Below the pieces are notes generated by a model that saw only the letters and a program-made list of their open reading frames with translations, ran no database searches and was not told the origin of the DNA. From contig NZ_VXCA01000003.1 in assembly GCF_011369485.1 (NCBI RefSeq), forward strand, positions 266,667-330,666: a stretch of DNA of 64,000 nt, written 5' to 3'. Below, piece by piece: positions 56,620 to 64,000 of this stretch. The stretch comes from Pseudomonas atagonensis. GTDB lineage: Bacteria; Pseudomonadota; Gammaproteobacteria; Pseudomonadales; Pseudomonadaceae. Each line of letters opens with the position of its first letter. The first letter of the stretch is position 1. Made by a program: the position numbers and the translations under genes.

Positions 56620-57012
56620 TTAGAACACAGTGCAAAGAACTTCGCCGCCGACACCGGCAGCGCGCGCAGCACGATCCGTCATCACACCTTTGTTGGTGGA
56701 GACGATAGACACGCCAAGACCGCCACGAACTTTCGGCAGATCTTCAACGGACTTGTACTGACGCAGGCCTGGACGACTAACGCGCTTCACTTCTTCGATA
56801 ACCGGACGGCCTTCGAAGTACTTCAGCGAGATGGACAACGACGGCTTAGCGTCGGTGGTGATCTGAAAATCCGCGATGTAACCTTCGTCCTTCAGGACTT
56901 TTGCTACAGCCACCTTCAGCGTGGAAGACGGCATGCTTACGACAGACTTTTCAGCCATCTGGGCATTACGGATTCGAGTTAGCATGTCCGCTAACGGGTC
57001 CTGCATACTCAT
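56620..57012 (-). CDS. rpsH: Ribosomal protein uS8
   Basis: Protein of 130 aa ([21 protein letters not shown]-terminal [19 protein letters not shown]). Central 16S rRNA binder. In E. coli S8 represses the spc operon. A 209-base gap with a long hairpin separates it from rpsN. Confidence 0.98.
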   Translation of the reverse strand: MSMQDPLADMLTRIRNAQMAEKSVVSMPSSTLKVAVAKVLKDEGYIADFQITTDAKPSLSISLKYFEGRPVIEEVKRVSRPGLRQYKSVEDLPKVRGGLGVSIVSTNKGVMTDRAARAAGVGGEVLCTVF

Positions 57013-57132
57013 GGGCTAGACGCTCCTAATACAGAAAAATTAGCCTTGCGGCTACTACTTGTCGCCGAGAACTTCCGGGCATGAAAAACACGGGCTCAGG
57101 CGAGCCGGTCATTCTAGACACACCCCAGAAAT

Positions 57133-57160
57133 GAATCAAGCCCCAAAAGGGGCTTGATTC
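57133..57160. other. Perfect 12-bp-stem hairpin between rpsN and rpsH
   Basis: GAATCAAGCCCC (57133-57144), loop AAAA, GGGGCTTGATTC (57149-57160). On the transcribed strand no T run follows, so it is probably a processing or attenuation structure, not a plain terminator. The rpsN-rpsH gap (57013-57221) is unusually long for the spc operon. Confidence 0.6.
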
Positions 57161-57221
57161 AGATTCAAAGCAACCGATGGTCAGGTTCTTGCAAACCCGA
57201 CCATCGAGACTTTGACAGCGA

Positions 57222-57527
57222 TTACCAGCTGGCTTTAACCAGGCCTGGAACGTCACCACGCATTGCAGCTTCACGCAGCTTGTTACGGCCAAGGCCGAAC
57301 TTGCGGTAAACGCCGTGCGGACGACCAGTCAGGCGGCAACGGTTACGCATGCGCGAAGCACTTGCGTCACGTGGTTGCTTCTGCAGAGCTACGGTAGCTT
57401 CCCAACGCGCTTCTGGACTTGCGTTCAGATCGACGATGATAGCTTTCAGCGCTGCACGCTTGGTGGCGTACTTGGCAACAGTGAGCTGACGCTTCAGCTC
57501 ACGGTTTTTCATGCTCTTCTTGGCCAT
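57222..57527 (-). CDS. rpsN: Ribosomal protein uS14 (zinc-free form)
   Basis: Protein of 101 aa from ATG 57527 ([20 protein letters not shown]); the frame upstream is not conserved. It is the long, zinc-independent (C-) type: only one Cys in [20 protein letters not shown]. 14 bases after rplE. Confidence 0.97.
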
Positions 57528-57540
57528 TTTCCTACTCCAA

Positions 57541-58080
57541 TCAGTTGCGGAACGGGAATTTGAAAGCACGCAGCAGAGCGCGGCCTTCATCATCGTTCTT
57601 GGCAGTGGTGGTCAGGGTAATGTCCAGACCGCGGAGAGCATCGATCTTGTCGTAGTCGATTTCCGGGAAAATGATCTGCTCTTTCACGCCCATGCTGTAG
57701 TTGCCACGACCATCAAAGGACTTGGCATTCAGGCCGCGGAAGTCGCGAACCCGAGGCAGGGAGATCGACAGCAGACGATCCAGGAACTCGTACATACGCT
57801 CACGGCGCAGGGTCACTTTGACGCCGATCGGCCATCCTTCGCGGACTTTAAAGCCAGCGATGGATTTACGAGCGTAGGTCACAACGACTTTCTGGCCGGT
57901 GATCTTTTCCAGGTCAGCAACAGCGTGCTCGATGACTTTTTTGTCGCCGATCGCTTCGCCCAGACCCATGTTCAGGGTGATTTTTGTAACGCGCGGAACT
58001 TCCATCACGTTCGAAAGCTTAAGTTCTTCCTTAAGTTTCGGAGCGATTTCCTTCCGGTAAATCTCTTTTAGTCGTGCCAT
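57541..58080 (-). CDS. rplE: Ribosomal protein uL5
   Basis: Protein of 179 aa ([40 protein letters not shown]). Binds 5S rRNA and contacts P-site tRNA. Normal length; 20 bases after rplX. Confidence 0.98.
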
Positions 58081-58100
58081 GGTCTTCTACCTAGCAGTGT

Positions 58101-58415
58101 TCAAGCATCAACCGCTTTTTGGGTCGACTTGAAGACACGAATTTTCTTACCGTCTTCTACTTTGAAACCAACGCGGTCAGCCTTGTTGGTTTCGCCGTTG
58201 AAGATGGCGACGTTGGAAGCGTGCAGTGGCGCTTCTTTCTCGACGATACCGCCCTGTACGCCCGACATCGGGTTAGGCTTGGTATGACGCTTGACCAGGT
58301 TCAGACCACCAACAACCAGACGGTTGTCAGCAAGAACCTTCAGCACCTTACCGCGCTTACCTTTGTCTTTGCCGGCGATCACGATGATCTCGTCGTCACG
58401 ACGAATCTTTTGCAT
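58101..58415 (-). CDS. rplX: Ribosomal protein uL24
   Basis: Protein of 104 aa with the KOW motif near the start ([20 protein letters not shown]). 50S assembly initiator protein. Between rplN and rplE. Confidence 0.98.
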   Translation of the reverse strand: MQKIRRDDEIIVIAGKDKGKRGKVLKVLADNRLVVGGLNLVKRHTKPNPMSGVQGGIVEKEAPLHASNVAIFNGETNKADRVGFKVEDGKKIRVFKSTQKAVDA

Positions 58416-58426
58416 GTCGGATCTCC

Positions 58427-58795
58427 TTACAGCACTTCTGGGGCGAGCGAGACGATCTTCATGAACTTCTCAGTACGAAGTTCACGGGTCACTGGCCCAA
58501 AGATACGGGTGCCGATCGGCTCTTGCTTGTTGTTCAGAAGAACAGCAGCGTTGCCATCAAAGCGGATAATGGAGCCATCAGCACGACGAACGCCGTGACG
58601 AGTGCGGACTACAACAGCAGTCATCACTTGGCCTTTTTTCACTTTACCGCGAGGAATTGCTTCCTTCACGGTAACTTTGATGATGTCACCGATACCAGCG
58701 TAACGACGATGGGAGCCACCCAGCACCTTGATGCACATAACGCGGCGAGCGCCGCTGTTATCGGCCACATCGAGCATGGATTGAGTCTGAATCAT
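58427..58795 (-). CDS. rplN: Ribosomal protein uL14
   Basis: Protein of 122 aa ([40 protein letters not shown]). At the 50S-30S interface. First gene of the classic spc operon; I see no strong promoter in the 23-base gap before it. Confidence 0.98.
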   Translation of the reverse strand: MIQTQSMLDVADNSGARRVMCIKVLGGSHRRYAGIGDIIKVTVKEAIPRGKVKKGQVMTAVVVRTRHGVRRADGSIIRFDGNAAVLLNNKQEPIGTRIFGPVTRELRTEKFMKIVSLAPEVL

Positions 58796-58818
58796 ATAAT
58801 TTCTCCGACCCCTAGCCC

Positions 58819-59085
58819 TTAGACTTCCACAGCGCGTTCGAGAACATCAACCAGCGCCCAAGACTTGGTCTTGGCCATCGGACGAGTTTCACGAATAGTG
58901 ACTTTGTCGCCGATGTGGCACTGATTGGTTTCGTCGTGCGCGTGCAGCTTAGTCGAACGCTTAACGTATTTACCGTAGATCGGGTGCTTAACGCGACGCT
59001 CGATCAGAACGGTGATGGTTTTGTCCATCTTGTCGCTGACAACACGGCCAGTCAGCGTACGGACAGTTTTTTCGGCTTCAGCCAT
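58819..59085 (-). CDS. rpsQ: Ribosomal protein uS17
   Basis: Protein of 88 aa ([40 protein letters not shown]). OB-fold protein of the 30S body. Last gene of the S10 operon order; 2 bases after rpmC. Confidence 0.98.
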   Translation of the reverse strand: MAEAEKTVRTLTGRVVSDKMDKTITVLIERRVKHPIYGKYVKRSTKLHAHDETNQCHIGDKVTIRETRPMAKTKSWALVDVLERAVEV

Positions 59086-59087
59086 GA

Positions 59088-59279
59088 TTACTTACCTGCC
59101 TGCTGGTTGAGCACAGTCTTCACGCGAGCGATGTCACGCTTAACTTGCGAGAGCAGATGAGACTGCCCCAACTGGCCAGTTGCCTTCTGCATACGCAGAT
59201 TGAACTGGTCGCGCAGCAAGCCGAGCAGTTGCTCGTTCAGCTGCTGTGCGGATTTTTCACGAAGTTCATTCGCTTTCAT
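59088..59279 (-). CDS. rpmC: Ribosomal protein uL29
   Basis: Protein of 63 aa from ATG 59279 ([20 protein letters not shown]). The ATG overlaps the rplP stop by one base (TGATG), so re-initiation is likely. Two-helix protein near the tunnel exit. Confidence 0.96.
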
Positions 59280-59692
59280 CACATCACCGTCCGTTTAACA
59301 AAGGAGGTGGCGAGCGGCAGCTTTGCAGCAGCCAGGGCGAAAGCCTCACGCGCCAGCTCTTCAGAAACACCCTCGATTTCATACAGGACTTTGCCTGGCT
59401 GAATCTGGGCAACCCAGTACTCCACGTTACCCTTACCTTTACCCATACGAACCTCGAGAGGCTTCTTGGAGATCGGCTTGTCCGGGAATACACGGATCCA
59501 GATCTTGCCGCCACGTTTTACGTGACGGGTCAGAGCACGACGCGCTGACTCGATCTGACGAGCGGTGAGACGACCACGAGCAACAGACTTCAGCGCGAAC
59601 TCGCCGAAGCTGACTTTGCTACCGCGCAGTGCCAGACCACGGTTGTGGCCGGTCATCTGCTTGCGGAACTTCGTACGCTTTGGTTGCAACAT
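59279..59692 (-). CDS. rplP: Ribosomal protein uL16
   Basis: Protein of 137 aa ([28 protein letters not shown]-like [20 protein letters not shown]). Positions A-site tRNA on the 50S subunit. 12 bases after rpsC. Confidence 0.98.
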
Positions 59693-59704
59693 TTGGCGTA
59701 CCCC

Positions 59705-60391
59705 TTACTTAGCAGCTTTTTTACGAGGCGCTGGTGCTTGCGGCTTCAGCTCTTCTTGGCGACCACCGATTACTTCGCCTTTGAAGATCCAAACCTTTAC
59801 ACCGATCACACCGTAAGTGGTGTGAGCTTCGTAGTTGGCATAGTCGATGTCGGCACGCAGGGTGTGCAATGGCACACGACCTTCGCGATACCATTCAGTA
59901 CGTGCGATTTCAGCACCGCCGAGACGACCGCTCACTTGGATTTTGATGCCTTTGGCACCAATGCGCATGGCGTTCTGTACTGCGCGCTTCATAGCGCGGC
60001 GGAACATTACACGACGCTCCAGCTGCTGAGCTACGCTCTGCGCAACCAGCATACCGTCGAGCTCCGGCTTGCGGATCTCTTCGATATTGATGTGCACAGG
60101 CACACCCATTTGCTTGGTCAGGTCCTGACGCAGTTTCTCAACATCTTCACCTTTCTTCCCGATAACGATACCTGGACGAGCGGTGTGGATGGTGATGCGT
60201 GCAGTTTGGGCCGGACGATGGATATCGATACGGCTTACGGACGCGCTTTTTAGTTTGTCTTGGAGATACTCACGCACCTTCAGATCAGCGAACAAGTAGT
60301 CCGCATAAGTCCGACCGTCTGCGTACCAGACGGAGGTGTGCTCCTTGACGATTCCCAGGCGAATGCCAATGGGATGTACTTTCTGACCCAT
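59705..60391 (-). CDS. rpsC: Ribosomal protein uS3
   Basis: Protein of 228 aa from ATG 60391 ([20 protein letters not shown]), the conserved start; longer frames upstream are not conserved. KH domain with [16 protein letters not shown]. Forms the mRNA entry channel. 13 bases after rplV. Confidence 0.98.
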
Positions 60392-60404
60392 CTCTTCGAC
60401 TCCG

Positions 60405-60737
60405 TTACTTGTCAGCAACCTTGACAGTGATATGGCAAGACCGCTTGACGATGCGATCAGCACGGCCTTTGGCACGTGGCATGATGCGCTTCAGCGAACG
60501 CCCTTCGTTGACGAAAACGGTGCTGACCTTCAGGTCATCAACGTCTGCGCCTTCGTTATGCTCGGCGTTGGCTACGGCCGACTCCAGCACTTTTTTCATG
60601 ATCTCGGCGGCTTTCTTACTGCTGAAAGCCAACAGGTTGAGCGCTTCGCCCACCTTCTTCCCGCGGATCTGGTCGGCGACCAAGCGGGCTTTCTGGGCGG
60701 AGATTCGAGCGCCCGACAACTTAGCGGCTACTTCCAT
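60405..60737 (-). CDS. rplV: Ribosomal protein uL22
   Basis: Protein of 110 aa ([20 protein letters not shown]; loop tip [20 protein letters not shown]). Its long loop lines the exit tunnel, the site of some macrolide resistance changes. Normal. Confidence 0.98.
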
Positions 60738-60748
60738 TTCCTTACCCC

Positions 60749-61024
60749 TTAACGCTTGGCTTTCTTGTCAGCCACGTGCCCACGATAAGTGCGGGTACCG
60801 GCGAACTCGCCCAGTTTATGGCCAACCATGTCTTCGTTCACGAGAACTGGGACGTGCTGACGGCCGTTGTGTACTGCGATGGTCAGACCGACCATTTGTG
60901 GCAGGATCATGGAACGACGCGACCAGGTTTTAATTGGTTTGCGATCGTTCTTTTCCGCCGCCACTTCGATCTTCTTCAGTAGGTGAAGATCAATAAAAGG
61001 ACCTTTTTTCAGAGAACGTGGCAC
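60749..61024 (-). CDS. rpsS: Ribosomal protein uS19
   Basis: Protein of 91 aa ([40 protein letters not shown]). 30S head protein paired with S13. 16 bases after rplB. Confidence 0.98.
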
Positions 61025-61040
61025 TGTCGTATCCCTCTAT

Positions 61041-61865
61041 TTACTTGCGACGACGGACGATCATTTTGTCGGTACGCTTATTACCACGAGTCTTCGCGCC
61101 CTTAGTCGGGAAGCCCCATGGCGATACCGGATGACGACCACCAGAGGTACGACCTTCACCACCACCATGTGGGTGGTCAACCGGGTTCATGGCAACACCA
61201 CGAACGGTTGGGCGAACGCCACGCCAGCGTTTGGCACCAGCTTTACCCAGCGAACGCAGGCTGTGCTCGGAGTTCGAGACTTCGCCCAGGGTCGCACGGC
61301 ATTCAGCCAGGACTTTACGCATTTCACCGGAACGCAGACGCAGGGTAACGTACACACCTTCACGAGCGATCAGCTGAGCCGAAGCACCAGCGGAACGAGC
61401 GATCTGTGCACCTTTACCTGGCTTCAGTTCGATGCCGTGTACGGTAGAACCGACTGGAATGTTGCGCAGTTGCAGAGCGTTGCCTGGCTTGATTGGAGCC
61501 AGAGCGCCTGCGATCAGCTGGTCGCCAGCACTCACGCCTTTAGGGGCGATGATGTAGCGGCGCTCGCCGTCTGCGTAGCAGAGCAGTGCGATGTGAGCAG
61601 TACGGTTTGGATCGTATTCGATACGCTCGACAGTGGCGACGATGCCATCTTTGTCGTTGCGACGGAAATCGACCATACGATAATGCTGCTTATGACCACC
61701 ACCGATGTGACGAGTGGTAATACGGCCATTGTTGTTACGACCACCAGTCTTCGATTTTTTCTCGAGCAGCGGTGCGTGAGGAGCGCCTTTATGCAGCTCC
61801 TGGTTGACCACCTTGACCACAAAACGGCGGCCAGGGGAAGTCGGTTTGCATTTAACGATTGCCAT
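61041..61865 (-). CDS. rplB: Ribosomal protein uL2
   Basis: Protein of 274 aa, OB and SH3-like domains; conserved end [20 protein letters not shown] holds the His important for peptidyl transfer. Required for subunit association. 14 bases after rplW. Confidence 0.99.
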   Translation of the reverse strand: MAIVKCKPTSPGRRFVVKVVNQELHKGAPHAPLLEKKSKTGGRNNNGRITTRHIGGGHKQHYRMVDFRRNDKDGIVATVERIEYDPNRTAHIALLCYADGERRYIIAPKGVSAGDQLIAGALAPIKPGNALQLRNIPVGSTVHGIELKPGKGAQIARSAGASAQLIAREGVYVTLRLRSGEMRKVLAECRATLGEVSNSEHSLRSLGKAGAKRWRGVRPTVRGVAMNPVDHPHGGGEGRTSGGRHPVSPWGFPTKGAKTRGNKRTDKMIVRRRK

Positions 61866-61879
61866 GATGCACCCCTTCC

Positions 61880-62179
61880 TTACTCAGCACTGCTGCTGAA
61901 ATCGAGATCTTGGCCTGGCTGAAGGGAGATAACTGCCTTCTTCCAGTCATTACGCTTGCCCAGACCGCGAGCAGTGCGCTTGCTCTTACCCAGAACGTTC
62001 AGGGTAGTGACGCGCTCTACTTTCACGCTGAACAGGCTTTCGACGGCCTTCTTGATTTCCAGCTTGGTTGCATCAGTAGCAACCTTGAAAACGAACTGGC
62101 CTTTCTTGTCTGCCAGAACCGTAGCCTTCTCGGAAACGTGCGGGCCAAGCAGAACTTTAAATACGCGTTCCTGGTTCAT
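61880..62179 (-). CDS. rplW: Ribosomal protein uL23
   Basis: Protein of 99 aa ([20 protein letters not shown]). Docking site at the tunnel exit for trigger factor and SRP. Overlaps the rplD stop by four bases. Confidence 0.98.
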
Positions 62180-62778
62180 CCCAGCAGCTCCTCGAATTTC
62201 TTCACGGCCGACACGGTGATCAACACCTTGTCGTATGCGATCAGACTAACTGGATCGGAACCTTGAACGTCACGTACATCTACGTGCGGCAGGTTACGAG
62301 CAGCCAGGTACAGGTTCTGATCAACAGCGTCCGACACGATCAGAACGTCGGTCAGGCTCATGTTGTTCAGTTTGCCCAGCAGATCTTTGGTTTTCGGAGT
62401 TTCAACAGCGAAATCCTGAACCACGACCAGACGATCAGTACGCACCAGCTCAGCAAGGATGGAACGCATTGCTGCGCGATACATCTTCTTGTTCAGCTTC
62501 TGGGAGTGATCCTGTGGACGAGCTGCGAAAGTGGTACCGCCGCCACGCCAGATTGGGCTACGGATAGTACCGGCACGAGCACGGCCAGTACCTTTCTGAC
62601 GCCATGGGCGCTTGCCGCCACCACGAACGTCGGAACGGGTCTTTTGCTGCTTGCTACCTTGACGGCCGCCGGCCATGTAGGCCACGACTGCTTGGTGAAC
62701 CAGCGTCTCGTTGAACTCGCCGCCAAATGTCAGTTCGGAAACTTCGATCGCTTGAGCGTCATTTACATTTAATTGCAT
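62176..62778 (-). CDS. rplD: Ribosomal protein uL4
   Basis: Protein of 200 aa with the long tunnel loop ([39 protein letters not shown]). In E. coli L4 is the repressor of the S10 operon. 12 bases after rplC. Confidence 0.98.
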
Positions 62779-62790
62779 GTCAGCTTCCCC

Positions 62791-63426
62791 TTAACCGCGA
62801 GCCTTGGCTGCTGGACGTACAACCAGGTTGCCGCCAGTAGCGCCAGGAACAGCGCCCTTGACCAACAACAGATTGCGTTCAGCGTCCACGCGCACTACTT
62901 CCAGGGACTGCACGGTCACGCGCTCAGCGCCCATATGACCGGACATTTTTTTGCCCTTGAATACACGACCAGGAGTCTGGCACTGGCCGATAGAGCCTGG
63001 GACGCGGTGGGATACGGAGTTACCGTGGGTGTTATCTTGCCCGCGGAAATTCCAACGCTTGATCGTACCCTGGAAGCCTTTACCCTTGGACTGACCGGTT
63101 ACATCAACCAGTTGACCAGCGGCGAAGATTTCAGCGTTGATCAGATCGCCAGCCTGGTACTCGCCTTCTTCAAGACGGAATTCCATGGTGGTGCGACCAG
63201 CGGCAACGTTCGCTTTAGCGAAGTGGCCTGCCTGAGCTGCTGTTACACGCGAAGCACGACGCTCGCCGACAGTGACTTGCACTGCACGATAGCCATCGGT
63301 CTCTTCAGTTTTGAACTGGGTGACGCGATTCGGCTCGATCTCAATGACCGTGACCGGAATGGAGACACCTTCTTCGGTGAAAATACGGGTCATACCGCAT
63401 TTACGACCGACTACACCAATAGTCAT
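62791..63426 (-). CDS. rplC: Ribosomal protein uL3
   Basis: Protein of 211 aa from ATG 63426 ([20 protein letters not shown]), the family start; the frame open to 63459 is not conserved. Includes the tip [20 protein letters not shown] with the Gln that is methylated in E. coli. Early 50S assembly protein. Confidence 0.98.
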   Translation of the reverse strand: MTIGVVGRKCGMTRIFTEEGVSIPVTVIEIEPNRVTQFKTEETDGYRAVQVTVGERRASRVTAAQAGHFAKANVAAGRTTMEFRLEEGEYQAGDLINAEIFAAGQLVDVTGQSKGKGFQGTIKRWNFRGQDNTHGNSVSHRVPGSIGQCQTPGRVFKGKKMSGHMGAERVTVQSLEVVRVDAERNLLLVKGAVPGATGGNLVVRPAAKARG

Positions 63427-63506
63427 GTTGTAAACCTCATGAGTGTACGGGGCTTTCACCCGCTATGGCCGCCCATTTCAGAGCGTTACACGACTAAGAC
63501 CGAGTC

Positions 63507-63818
63507 TTAGCCGAGGCTGATCTGCACTTCCACACCGGCCGCAAGATCAAGCTTCATAAGAGCATCAACGGTTTTATCCGTTGGCTGGACGATGTCCAGA
63601 ACGCGCTTATGAGTGCGGATTTCGTACTGGTCACGCGCGTCTTTGTTGACGTGCGGGGAAACCAGAACGGTAAACCGCTCTTTACGGGTAGGCAGTGGAA
63701 TTGGACCACGCACTTGAGCACCAGTACGTTTCGCGGTTTCCACGATTTCCTGGGTTGATTGGTCGATCAGGCGATGGTCAAAAGCCTTCAACCTGATACG
63801 GATTTGCTGATTTTGCAT
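63507..63818 (-). CDS. rpsJ: Ribosomal protein uS10
   Basis: Protein of 103 aa ([40 protein letters not shown]). First gene of the S10 operon; also the NusE transcription antitermination factor. A strong promoter lies 60-90 bases upstream. Confidence 0.99.
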
Positions 63819-63880
63819 TGGATTTCAGACTCCGGCTGCTATTCCCACCGGGCGCAATACGCCCGTTAAAAGGAGGCGCA

Positions 63881-63909
63881 ATTCTATAGACGCCCCTGAT
63901 AGGTGTCAA
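63881..63909 (-). promoter_or_regulatory. Sigma-70 promoter of the S10 operon
   Basis: On the minus strand TTGACA (63909-63904), a 17-bp spacer, then TAGAAT (63886-63881), nearly ideal. Transcription should start near 63874, leaving a leader of about 55 bases before rpsJ, shorter than the L4-regulated E. coli leader. Confidence 0.82.
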
Positions 63910-63915
63910 CCCAAT

Positions 63916-63946
63916 AAAAAAGCCCCCGCTAAGCGGGGGCTTTTTT
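63916..63946 (-). terminator. Terminator between tuf and the S10 operon
   Basis: AAAAAAGCCCCCGCT and AGCGGGGGCTTTTTT form a perfect hairpin with T runs on both strands. It ends tuf transcription just before the S10 promoter. Confidence 0.95.
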
Positions 63947-63976
63947 CAATTCATCAAGCTGACTCTATAAAAGAGA

Positions 63977-64000
63977 TTACTCGATGATTTTAGCTACGAC
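63977..64000 (-). CDS. tuf: Elongation factor Tu, last codons only
   Basis: Leftward reading gives VVAKIIE then TAA (stop at 63977-63979), the conserved C-terminus of EF-Tu. The rest of the gene lies beyond the window. The position before rpsJ fits the str-S10 order of pseudomonads. Confidence 0.85.
   Translation of the reverse strand, partial: VVAKIIE

Overview
The window is chromosomal DNA of a Pseudomonas, most likely of the P. fluorescens group. The evidence is the gene order uvrA / MFS transporter / ssb and ferritin / katA / rplQ-rpoA leading into the S10-spc-alpha ribosomal block (the order I recall from P. aeruginosa PA4232-PA4238 onward), the high-GC codon use, and many GTGGGAGCGGGCTTGC-type REP elements typical of fluorescent pseudomonads.

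Layout. 1-5.3 kb: the start of a sugar-nucleotide-binding protein gene, cut by the window edge, and the giant helicase gene lhr. 5.4-9.1 kb: an MscS-type channel and an MFS exporter separated by a palindromic repeat. 9.3-13.3 kb: a tight operon of DUF72, an endonuclease/exonuclease/phosphatase protein, ClsB cardiolipin synthase and a YbhN-like membrane protein. 13.4-17.2 kb: alpha/beta hydrolase, DUF3182, a GlxA-type regulator and a divergent cysteine hydrolase. 17.3-21.9 kb: a complete yjfIJKLMC-like operon (DUF2170, PspA family, DUF2491, DUF350, DUF1190, glutathionylspermidine-synthase-like ATP-grasp), with paired palindromes around its probable promoter. 22.0-23.2 kb: an acyltransferase.

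23.46-42.80 kb is a genomic island of about 19.3 kb inserted at the 3' end of ssb. It is bounded by an imperfect 41-bp direct repeat (31/41 identical, no gaps), each copy next to a GC-rich terminator hairpin. The ssb-proximal end carries three overlapping tyrosine recombinase genes and a small coiled-coil protein, a Tn554 / recombinase-trio / gamma-mobile-trio kind of arrangement. The cargo is: an sspB-sspC-sspD-like set (DUF4007, large P-loop ATPase, PAPS-reductase-like ATP pyrophosphatase), the signature of single-strand DNA phosphorothioation, with no sspA and no recognisable SspE; a converging AT-rich pair made of a double-GHKL histidine-kinase-like protein and a receiver-domain protein with a large unknown C-terminus; an HNH-nuclease-like protein with an unknown C-terminus; an unknown small protein divergent from an XRE regulator, with a palindromic operator between them; and a stretch of consecutive hairpins that could be a structured RNA. 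The converging two-component-like pair plus the HNH protein next to sspBCD is the best candidate for an undescribed defence module.

42.8-50 kb: ssb, MFS transporter, uvrA, a bacterioferritin-like ferritin, and katA with a candidate OxyR half-site. 50.1-64 kb: the alpha, spc and S10 operons read leftward (rplQ to rpsJ), with a strong promoter before rpsJ, and at the edge the last codons of tuf.
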